A stretch of 37,638 nt of DNA, from contig NZ_JBMFWB010000019.1 in NCBI RefSeq assembly GCF_049965695.1, positions 1 through 37,638 of the forward strand. The letters run 5' to 3'. Numbering within the stretch: the first letter of the stretch is position 1; every line of letters starts with the position of its first letter. Position numbers and translations under genes: made by a program. Shown here piece after piece: positions 30,849-37,638 of this stretch. The DNA is from Athalassotoga sp049965695. GTDB lineage: Bacteria > Thermotogota > Thermotogae > Mesoaciditogales > Mesoaciditogaceae. Under the pieces are notes generated by a model. The model did no database searches, was not told the DNA's origin, and saw only the letters and a program-made list of their open reading frames with translations.

Positions 30849-31890
30849 CTAAAAACCTCCTGTTTGCAACGATGTAATTATGAATTAAGGGCCTGAACCT
30901 TATTATCTTGTCCTGATTTTCTCTTCTTGAAATGTTCACCCTGTTTGTGAGCAAAATGACCGATATGTCTATTTGCGGATCTATCCATATGGATGTGCCT
31001 GTAAAGCCCGTATGGCCGAAGGCGCGGTCTGTCATCAGATCACCGCAAGAGCATGCCAAACCCTTCATGTCCCACCCCAAAGTTCTGCGATTCTGGCCAT
31101 CGTTGAAGGCCTCACATGTGAAAGCGTCTATCGTTTCTTTGGAAAAAATATTTCGATCGCCGTGTTTGCCGTGATTAAGGTACATTTTTGCGTAATTGTA
31201 AAGATCCGCCGCATTTGAGAAAAGCCCGGCGTTACCGCTTACGCCACCCAAGTAATAGGCAAGTTCATCGTCAACATCGCCGCACAAAGTTTTTCCATCT
31301 CTTTCAGATGTCGGCGCTATCTTCCAGTTTTTTGGCGGTTTGAAAGCCGTATGTACCATTCCGAGCGGATTGAAGATCTCAGACTTTGTGAATTCATCGA
31401 ATTTTCGAGCGGTTACTTTTTCGACTATCTCCATCAAGGTTATGAAATTAAGGCAGGAGTAAACGTGCTTTGCCCCGACCGGATTTATCGGCATCGTTGA
31501 ATTTACGATCTTCATTAACTCCTTCCCTTGAGCGTATTTCCAGCCTTCGGAGTATGAAGGAAGTCCCGATGTGTGTGTGAGAAGATGAAAGATCCTTATT
31601 TCTTTTTTTTCGTCTGTTTTGAATTCATCCAAAAACAAACTTACCGGATCGTAAAGGCGCAGTTTTCCATCTTCGATCGATTTCATTACGGCAGGCGTTG
31701 TGGCCGTGACCTTTGTCATCGATGCAAGATCGTAGATCGTGTCATTTGAAACCGGCACTTTTGAATCTTTCGATAAAGTACCGTAGGATTTTTCAAAGAT
31801 CATCTTTTCATGATCGCCTACAAGCAAAACTCCTCCCGGAAATGTGCCGTTTCGTATTGCCTCGTCGAAGATTTCGTCAAGTCTGTTCAT
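30841..31890 (-). CDS. amiE: beta-lactamase-fold serine hydrolase, AmiE-like muropeptide amidase/esterase
   Basis: 349 residues from ATG 31890, which overlaps the NagZ stop by ATGA; a longer frame into NagZ is rejected. Class C beta-lactamase / PBP4*-like fold: SxxK is Ser57-Met-Thr-Lys60, the second motif is Tyr144-Ser-Cys146 where Tyr-x-Asn or Tyr-x-Asp is usual, and the third motif is HTGFTG (293-298). No signal peptide, so cytoplasmic. In Bacillus subtilis the nagZ neighbour AmiE (YbbE), of the same fold, removes peptides from MurNAc; the same order nagZ-amiE is kept here. Conserved context supports that role; esterase activity is the alternative. Confidence 0.78.
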   Translation of the reverse strand: MNRLDEIFDEAIRNGTFPGGVLLVGDHEKMIFEKSYGTLSKDSKVPVSNDTIYDLASMTKVTATTPAVMKSIEDGKLRLYDPVSLFLDEFKTDEKKEIRIFHLLTHTSGLPSYSEGWKYAQGKELMKIVNSTMPINPVGAKHVYSCLNFITLMEIVEKVTARKFDEFTKSEIFNPLGMVHTAFKPPKNWKIAPTSERDGKTLCGDVDDELAYYLGGVSGNAGLFSNAADLYNYAKMYLNHGKHGDRNIFSKETIDAFTCEAFNDGQNRRTLGWDMKGLACSCGDLMTDRAFGHTGFTGTSIWIDPQIDISVILLTNRVNISRRENQDKIIRFRPLIHNYIVANRRFLGE

Positions 31891-33470
31891 AATGCCACCG
31901 GAGCCTTCCCTGTGAATTTTTCCTCGCTTAAAACCATCTCGGCAAAAGCCTTTTGGGAAATTTTGGAATAACTGTAAAGTGCAACTGAATTTCTGACACC
32001 ATTCATAACGCAATCGTATGGATTTCTGAGAGAAAGAATCAAAGCATCGTTATTTTTTATGTTTATAACGGCATCTACCAATCTTTTCCATTCTTCTATC
32101 AAATGAGCGTTAAGCGTACCGATGATGACGATACCGTTGAAATTGTTGACTTTTTTTACCGTCTCTTCTATCTCGGCCTCGTTGGGCTTTGAAGAAACGT
32201 AAACACTTTCTATTTCTTTTCCCTTTTCTTTGAATAGTTTTTCTATTTCAGACATGCCTCCGGCATTTTCTTCAACGTTTGTAAGGGCAAGGTCCTTTGG
32301 AAAGATCAAAAACACTTTTGAATTTGGAATCTTTCCGATCAAATCATCCATGTTTCTCACAAGCGTTACGGATTTTTTTGCTATACCGTATGCGATATCC
32401 GAATTTTCTTTCGATCCTATCTCTGAATCCATTACGATCTTTCCATCTAAAAGACCGAGATTCTCTTTCATGGTCAGCACACGACGTGCGGCATCGTTTA
32501 GTCTTTCTATCGGAATATCACCGAACTTGATCATCTGGATCAGAGTTTCAAATGTCCTTAACTGTTTGTCAAAAGAATGGCAGACCATGAGCATGTCTGC
32601 ACCGGCCATCAAAGATCTCCATGCAGCCTCTGAAGGTTCAAGATTTGCCGTTATTCCTCCCATTTCAAGATCGTCTGTAACGGTTACGCCATCGAAATTC
32701 ATCTGGTTTTTGAGCAAATCCGTCATAACGCCGTTTGAAAGTGTTGCCGGTAAGTTTTCGCTTTCACAAAGTGCCGGATAATAAACGTGGGATGGCATTA
32801 TCGAATCAATGCCGTCTCTTATGAGTTCCTTGAACGGGTAAAGTTCTATCCTTACAAGATCATCTAAATCTCTGTCCACAACGGGCATTTCGAAATGTGC
32901 ATCCTTTGCGCTGTGTCCTTTCCCCGGAAAATGCTTCGCACAGGCCGCAACATGACCTTCGTGAAGTCCCCTCACGAATTCAGATGCATATCTTGCCACC
33001 GTTCTTGGATTGTCAGAATAACTCCTGACGCCTATACCCGGATTTTGAGGCAGATCATTCACATCAACGACCGGTGCGAGATCCCAGTTAAGTCCGACCG
33101 CGCGCATCTCTTTTGCCATAACAAGACCGGTTAAATATGCGTTGTTTGGATCATTCGTCGCTGCTGTGGCCATGTTGCCCGGAAAGATGGTAAAGGGGTC
33201 TGTCAGACGTGTGACTATGCCACCTTCCTGATCGACTGCTATTGTTAGCGGAATTTTCGAAATGCGTTGCAATTCGGAGGTTAATTTTTTAACCTGATGA
33301 GGATCTTCTATGTTTCTTTTGAAGAGAATGATATTTCCCAAATGGTAATCTCTTATGAGTTTTTGTATATTCCCAGAAGGATTTGTGCCGTCGAATCCGC
33401 ATATCATTATCTGTCCTATTTTTTCCTCGTTACTCATGGATTTCAAAATATTTTCTACTCTTTCCGACAT
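31887..33470 (-). CDS. nagZ: beta-N-acetylglucosaminidase, glycoside hydrolase family 3
   Basis: 527 residues in two domains: GH3 barrel (about 1-340) and an alpha/beta C-terminal domain (about 360-527), the two-domain layout of Bacillus NagZ rather than the short E. coli form. Substrate residues include Asp80 (AVDQEGG) and Lys179-His180 (KHFPGKGHS); the Asp190-x-His192 dyad acts as acid/base and Asp266 (VTDDLEM) as nucleophile. It removes GlcNAc from the non-reducing end of muropeptides. No signal peptide is seen, so it acts in the cytoplasm after import by the adjacent binding protein's transporter. Ribosome site AAGAGGTG; a stem-loop precedes it. Confidence 0.95.
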   Translation of the reverse strand: MSERVENILKSMSNEEKIGQIMICGFDGTNPSGNIQKLIRDYHLGNIILFKRNIEDPHQVKKLTSELQRISKIPLTIAVDQEGGIVTRLTDPFTIFPGNMATAATNDPNNAYLTGLVMAKEMRAVGLNWDLAPVVDVNDLPQNPGIGVRSYSDNPRTVARYASEFVRGLHEGHVAACAKHFPGKGHSAKDAHFEMPVVDRDLDDLVRIELYPFKELIRDGIDSIMPSHVYYPALCESENLPATLSNGVMTDLLKNQMNFDGVTVTDDLEMGGITANLEPSEAAWRSLMAGADMLMVCHSFDKQLRTFETLIQMIKFGDIPIERLNDAARRVLTMKENLGLLDGKIVMDSEIGSKENSDIAYGIAKKSVTLVRNMDDLIGKIPNSKVFLIFPKDLALTNVEENAGGMSEIEKLFKEKGKEIESVYVSSKPNEAEIEETVKKVNNFNGIVIIGTLNAHLIEEWKRLVDAVINIKNNDALILSLRNPYDCVMNGVRNSVALYSYSKISQKAFAEMVLSEEKFTGKAPVAL

Positions 33471-33487
33471 ATCGCACCTCTTTTCAA

Positions 33488-33514
33488 AGATATGGGGGAT
33501 AGCCCCCCATATCT
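33488..33514 (-). other. stable intercistronic stem-loop at the 3' end of the peptide-binding protein gene
   Basis: A perfect 11-bp stem (AGATATGGGGG at 33488-33498 and CCCCCATATCT at 33504-33514) with a five-base loop. It touches the stop codon of the binding-protein gene and lies 18 bases before nagZ. Only TTTGAAAA follows it on the transcribed strand, so it is not a full terminator; mRNA 3'-end protection or partial termination is likely. Confidence 0.65.
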
Positions 33515-35213
33515 ATTTTAGATGAATATTCAAAAGAATGATCTCTCCACCCTGGCCGTTCGTCGCACCGCCCGCACAATATGGGCTTGAATCTGAAGGC
33601 CAATCGACGAATTTGGCAGCGCTGAAGTTTGAAAAGTTTGTCCTTGTCGTAAGAGGAATGAATGGAACTTCGTCGAGCACTATCCTTTCGATTGTGTACA
33701 TGGCTTGTTTTTGAAGACTTAGATCGCTTGTCTGGGCATAAATTTCAAGTGCGTTTGTTATCAAAGGATTCGTGTACCTTGAGTAATCCGAAAGAGCCGA
33801 TTCACCGATCTTCGAGGCCGAAAAGGCAGGATTTAGTCTTTGATAATAGACGTAATACGGTGTTGGGCCTGACACTCCCCAGCATATCGCCATGTCGTAT
33901 GTGCCACTCATCAAAGATGAAATGTAGGCAGACCACGGAGCCTGATCTATAATCGTGCTTATGCCGAGTTGCGAAAGATTTTCGGAGATTATCTGTGCCT
34001 GTGTTATGAAATCGGTCCATCCGGCACCAACAAGAATTTTAAATGTAGGCAATACTTTTCCATTTGGATCTGTAAGTTGACCTGCGGAATTCTTTTTAAA
34101 GCCTATTGAAGCAAGCAATTCCTGAGCCTTTTGAGGATTATAAGTGTTCAATTCAGATGCGAGAGAGGTCAAAGTTGGATCTAACCATTCATCGAGTTGG
34201 GCGGGAACAATACCGGTTGGGTTGGCAACGCCGCCTATTCCAAAATATGCCTTCTGCTCAAGATCGTTTTTGTCTATCGCAATGGAAACCGCTTTTCTGA
34301 AGGTTGAATTGTCAAATGGAGATTTTTGAGCGTTAAGGTAAAGCGCGTTGAAATTGTTAACCGGCCAGTAGATTTTGTTTGTCTGCGGATCTTTGTTCAC
34401 CCATATGTTCATTATGTCAGGAAAATAGGAAGATCCCCAGTCCGCTTCGTGCTTTAACATCATAAGAAGCGTTGTGTTATTTGAATTGACATTTTGTATT
34501 TCGACTTCATCAACGTAAGGTCTGCCGTTCATCCAGTAATTTGGATTTTTGACTATGATTGTCGTTTGATTGTCGGGAGAATAACTTTTAAACAAAAATG
34601 GCCCTGTCCCGACTGGATTGTTGGTGTTTGTAAAGGTTGTCGGATCTTTTATATCTGCCCATATATGTTCGGGGACTATGTATTGCCCCGATATATTCAC
34701 GAATAAAGGTGTATTCTGTTTGGAAAAATCAAATACGACCGTATCACCGGATGCCTCGACACTTTGAAGACCAGAATTCTTCCAAAGGCCGCTTGTGTCA
34801 AAGGCCGGATATTTTTTTATCAAGTTAAAGGTAAAAGCCACGTCATTTGCGGTGAATGGGGTTCCATCTGACCATTTGACATTGTTTCTTATCTCGACGA
34901 TGAGTTTCAAATTGTTATTTTCCCATTTGTAATTGACACCCAAAAGTGGCGTTATCTCGCCACTTATCGTGTTGATGTAGAACAGAGACTCGTAAATCTC
35001 GGGAACAACCGGCAACTGGGCCTGAGGAGACAATGGATTGATGCTAAATGGAGTTTGCAATCCGGAATTCACAACTACAACCGTCCCCCCGTACTTGTAA
35101 GAGTTATTTGTCGGCATGATCCCGCCTGTGGTTTGATCTAACATCCAGCCAGATGCGAAGATCGAAAATGCCAGTAACGTGGCTAAAGCAAGGAACACAG
35201 ATACTTTCTTCAT
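33513..35213 (-). CDS. ABC transporter substrate-binding protein, family 5 (peptide/muropeptide)
   Basis: 566-residue precursor with signal peptide (about 1-21, IFASG) and a DppA/OppA-like fold (signature region with NVKWSDGTPFTANDVAFTFN, and KYPAFDTSG). Family-5 proteins bind peptides, and MppA or DppA variants bind murein tripeptide or muropeptides. Its place between NamZ/transglutaminase genes and NagZ suggests uptake of peptidoglycan fragments. The ATG follows AAGGAGGG. No permease or ATPase gene lies within the window, so it must use transport proteins encoded elsewhere or to the right. A stem-loop at its stop codon may raise its level above that of its neighbours. Confidence 0.9.
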   Translation of the reverse strand: MKKVSVFLALATLLAFSIFASGWMLDQTTGGIMPTNNSYKYGGTVVVVNSGLQTPFSINPLSPQAQLPVVPEIYESLFYINTISGEITPLLGVNYKWENNNLKLIVEIRNNVKWSDGTPFTANDVAFTFNLIKKYPAFDTSGLWKNSGLQSVEASGDTVVFDFSKQNTPLFVNISGQYIVPEHIWADIKDPTTFTNTNNPVGTGPFLFKSYSPDNQTTIIVKNPNYWMNGRPYVDEVEIQNVNSNNTTLLMMLKHEADWGSSYFPDIMNIWVNKDPQTNKIYWPVNNFNALYLNAQKSPFDNSTFRKAVSIAIDKNDLEQKAYFGIGGVANPTGIVPAQLDEWLDPTLTSLASELNTYNPQKAQELLASIGFKKNSAGQLTDPNGKVLPTFKILVGAGWTDFITQAQIISENLSQLGISTIIDQAPWSAYISSLMSGTYDMAICWGVSGPTPYYVYYQRLNPAFSASKIGESALSDYSRYTNPLITNALEIYAQTSDLSLQKQAMYTIERIVLDEVPFIPLTTRTNFSNFSAAKFVDWPSDSSPYCAGGATNGQGGEIILLNIHLK

Positions 35214-35225
35214 TTTTTACCCTCC

Positions 35226-36548
35226 TTAATTCAATTTTTGAAAAGAAATGACATTTAACTTTGTTTCAAAATCATCGTAGTAGATATTTGCTTTTTCTGT
35301 TTCAATCTCCCCTTCTTGGTTATCGTAAGGATCGGATCTCACGAATTTTTTTGGCGGATCGAAATCAACCATGAAATTCTCATTTGCGATCATCCTGAAA
35401 GCGTCTAAATTTCCAAAGTAAAAACCTCTCAATTTACCCTCTCTCGATCCTCCGAATGACGGATCTACCGGAATCCATCCGTAAGGTTTGACGTAAAAAT
35501 ATGCCCAGTCATGGGGACTTGCGTCTATCGGGTTTGTAAACCATCCAGATTCCCATCTTGCGGGTATGCCACAACTTCTGCACATTGTTATAAAGGTCAA
35601 CGCCTGAACGCCACAATCACCCTTTAGATTCGATAACGCGAAATCTACAAGAGAAGTATCGTATGTCGAGTACGCGTGCATGTAAGAGTATTTTATGTTT
35701 TCGGTTATCCATTCGTAAATTTTCTTTGCTTTGAAATATGGATTTTCTTCTTTACCGATAATTTCGGAAGTTATATTTTTAACGTAAGGGCTAAAAACGA
35801 TATGTGGCGGTACCTCTTTGAGATATTTTGAAATGCGCGAGTTTAACACTTTTGATGGATCTACAAATGAAATTTGCTCTGTTATGTTGTATTCGAATCT
35901 AACTGTAAAGCGCTTGCCGGCTTTTGGTTTGTCTTCCATGTACAAAGTTGTGTTTTCGGAATTTGAAGACAATCTGCATTCGTGATCGCATTCGATGATC
36001 TTTACACTTTCAATTGGATATCCGGCCTTCGGAAATGGTAGCCAGCACCTTAAAATCTCTGCATCGAAATCTCTTTTTAAAGTCAGAGATATCTCTGCAC
36101 TTACCCTATAACTTCTGGGTACATCTCCATCTAAAATTTCGAGAATTCTTTTGTTGACAATCTCCCTTACATTGCCCCTTACATTTTCATATCTTTTCGC
36201 GTACGATTCATCTTTAAAGGTAAGATTTTGGAGGAATCTCTTTTCGAAGAACCTTTTTTTGTCGATTAAAATGTAATCTAACATGCCATTTTGAAGAAGA
36301 AGATCGAATTCGTCCCAAGATCCATCCTTTATGGATTTTTCAAAGACAGACCTTGCTGCTTTCTCATCGTAAGGATAATTTTTGATAACCCGCTTTATCC
36401 TTTCGAGTTCATATTCAAGCCTCTTTCTCAAAAGTAAAGGTAATTTTTTAGAAAGCCTTTCTTCTATAATTTTTTTGGCAATCTCAAAATTTCCTGCACT
36501 TTCTTCGCGCCTTATCTCTTCAGGCAAAAGCACACTCAAAAATTCCAT
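35226..36548 (-). CDS. transglutaminase-like cysteine enzyme, probable peptidase/amidase
   Basis: 440 residues, no signal peptide. N-terminal helical region (about 1-140), a beta-rich domain (about 145-255), then a transglutaminase-like core (about 265-375) with the triad Cys312 (KGDCGVQ), His346 (SPHDWAYFY) and Asp362 (PVDPSFG). Such bacterial proteins usually hydrolyse or rearrange amide bonds. Placed three bases after NamZ and 12 before the muropeptide-binding protein, it most likely acts on stem peptides or cross-links, but no characterised salvage enzyme has this architecture to my knowledge. Ribosome site GGAAGGTGA overlaps the NamZ stop. Confidence 0.8.
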   Translation of the reverse strand: MEFLSVLLPEEIRREESAGNFEIAKKIIEERLSKKLPLLLRKRLEYELERIKRVIKNYPYDEKAARSVFEKSIKDGSWDEFDLLLQNGMLDYILIDKKRFFEKRFLQNLTFKDESYAKRYENVRGNVREIVNKRILEILDGDVPRSYRVSAEISLTLKRDFDAEILRCWLPFPKAGYPIESVKIIECDHECRLSSNSENTTLYMEDKPKAGKRFTVRFEYNITEQISFVDPSKVLNSRISKYLKEVPPHIVFSPYVKNITSEIIGKEENPYFKAKKIYEWITENIKYSYMHAYSTYDTSLVDFALSNLKGDCGVQALTFITMCRSCGIPARWESGWFTNPIDASPHDWAYFYVKPYGWIPVDPSFGGSREGKLRGFYFGNLDAFRMIANENFMVDFDPPKKFVRSDPYDNQEGEIETEKANIYYDDFETKLNVISFQKLN

Positions 36549-36551
36549 ACA

Positions 36552-37638
36552 TCACCTTCCGTAAATGAAATACTTCGAAGCGATATCTTTAAATGTTTCA
36601 ACCTCATCGATCCACAGGTTTGATAATTCCGCACCACTTCGTCCTTCATCAATGCCCTTTCTGTACCTTTCATCGCCGATCAAAAGATCGAAATGATATT
36701 TTCCATCAAATTCCCATTCAAAATCTTCTTTGTACAGATTTTTAAGAAGACGGATGAAGTCAAATGTCATCTCGATAGGCCTTATTTTATTTCTGTCTGT
36801 CACAAAAAACTCGAGCCCGTTGCATCTTTTATCTTTGTATTTTGAAATCAAAGGCACAAAAACCCTTTTTCTAAACTCAACGCCTGGATGCGGAATTTTT
36901 TTCATCTCATCGTATAGTCTATCATCTATCCATGGGGCACCTATGTATTTAAAAGGATGAACCGTACCCCTTCCAACCGAGACATTTACACCCTCGAGAA
37001 GGCAAAACCCTTCGTACAAGATCGTATGTTCCAAAGCGGGCAGATTTGGAGATGGCGTATTCCAAAAAAGACCCCTCTGATCGTAATAAATATCCCGATT
37101 CCAGCCATTCATCTTCACGATCTCAAGGTCCGCATTCATTTTAAAAACGTCATTGTAATACCTTGCCAATTCACCGGCCGTAAGGCCATATCTCAAAGGC
37201 AGCCCATACCCTCCGACGAATGATTCTAAATCTTTTTTTATGGCAGGTCCTTCGATCTTGCCAGAAAGCGGATTAGGTCTATCGAGCACGATAAACTTTA
37301 TTCCATGCTTCCCACACGCTTCCATTGTGTAGGCAAGTGTGTATATATAGGTATAAAACCTAAGGCCAACATCCTGAATATCGTATATCATGACATCTAT
37401 TCCGTCCAACATCTCGCCCGTCGGCTTTAGGTTATTGCCGTAGAGAGAATAAATTGGGATTTTATATCTTGGATCCACTTCATTCTCAACCTTTACTCCA
37501 TCGGCAGCAGCACCCCAAATACCATGTTCTGGGCCAAAGAGTTTGACTACCTTTATCCCGTTTTCGATCATGACATCGAGATCCATTCTCATATCACCCG
37601 AAATGCCGGTAGAATTGGTAAGAAGAGCGACACGGGCA
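36552..37638 (-). CDS. namZ: exo-beta-N-acetylmuramidase, GH171/DUF1343 (5'-truncated by window edge)
   Basis: DUF1343 protein of the NamZ (YbbC) type, which removes MurNAc from non-reducing ends of peptidoglycan fragments. Recognised by FGPEHG, the IYSLYG and DIQDVGLRFYTY segments, VLDRPNPL, GRGT and ALEHT-like features. The frame stays open past the first Met (37592) to base 37638 and reads LLTNSTGISGD, the usual NamZ N-terminus, so the real start is beyond the window and only about 20-60 residues are missing. It heads the visible part of the salvage operon; the promoter is not in view. Confidence 0.93.
   Translation of the reverse strand, partial: ARVALLTNSTGISGDMRMDLDVMIENGIKVVKLFGPEHGIWGAAADGVKVENEVDPRYKIPIYSLYGNNLKPTGEMLDGIDVMIYDIQDVGLRFYTYIYTLAYTMEACGKHGIKFIVLDRPNPLSGKIEGPAIKKDLESFVGGYGLPLRYGLTAGELARYYNDVFKMNADLEIVKMNGWNRDIYYDQRGLFWNTPSPNLPALEHTILYEGFCLLEGVNVSVGRGTVHPFKYIGAPWIDDRLYDEMKKIPHPGVEFRKRVFVPLISKYKDKRCNGLEFFVTDRNKIRPIEMTFDFIRLLKNLYKEDFEWEFDGKYHFDLLIGDERYRKGIDEGRSGAELSNLWIDEVETFKDIASKYFIYGR

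Noticed and set aside
31891..32013. 41-residue extension of the AmiE-like protein
   Set aside because: It lies within nagZ in another frame; the ATGA overlap at 31887-31890 gives the natural start.

Overview
The window (37.6 kb, fairly low GC, tightly packed operons, strong GGAGG-type ribosome sites) looks like the chromosome of an anaerobic, heterotrophic, diderm-like bacterium. Many exported sugar and peptide binding proteins, a ROK regulator, AnmK, NamZ and small 'toga-like' envelope proteins suggest Thermotogota, perhaps the Mesoaciditoga/Athalassotoga side. That placement is inference from gene content, not from a marker gene. No rRNA, tRNA, CRISPR or transposase was seen.

Region 1 (1-10.6 kb). 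A GH38 alpha-mannosidase cut by the left edge converges on a five-gene minus-strand operon: beta-rich exported protein, anchored exported protein, stand-alone CarH-like B12-binding protein, FtsX/MacB-type permease, ATPase. Upstream lie a DHA2-type MFS exporter, an OmpR/histidine-kinase pair, and a divergent gene for a tiny secreted Ser/Thr-rich protein.

Region 2 (10.85-27.07 kb), the most interesting part. One plus-strand gene train reads as a nearly complete catabolic route for plant/cyanobacterial sulfolipid sugar. In order: ROK regulator; transaldolase (SftT-like); 3-sulfolactate sulfo-lyase subunits SuyA and SuyB; a LarA-type nickel-pincer racemase; aldehyde dehydrogenase; Fuc/Ara-isomerase-fold isomerase; degenerate M24 protein; sugar ABC binding protein and two permeases; YihQ-type GH31 sulfoquinovosidase; secreted alpha/beta hydrolase; broken FAD/Fe-S oxidoreductase. 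Proposed flow: sulfolipid -> (secreted hydrolase) sulfoquinovosyl glycerol -> ABC import -> sulfoquinovose -> sulfofructose -> sulfolactaldehyde + C3 transfer -> (S)-sulfolactate -> (LarA racemase) (R)-sulfolactate -> SuyAB -> pyruvate + sulfite. The LarA step in place of the known SlcC/ComC dehydrogenase pair, the deacylase-like hydrolase in the same train, and a Gln at the SQase sulfonate-binding Arg position are the candidates for undescribed biology. This block looks more AT-rich than its flanks.

Region 3 (27.08 kb to the right edge). A nine-gene minus-strand operon for peptidoglycan fragment salvage: NamZ (cut by the right edge), transglutaminase-like protein, family-5 peptide/muropeptide binding protein, NagZ, AmiE-like serine hydrolase, AnmK, GntR/UTRA regulator, NagK/MurK-like kinase, NlpC/P60 YkfC-like peptidase. 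It combines the NamZ/NagZ/AmiE route known from Bacillus with the AnmK route of Gram-negatives.

Two perfect stem-loops sit exactly at the 3' ends of the two binding-protein genes in regions 2 and 3, suggesting a shared way of making more binding protein than downstream products.
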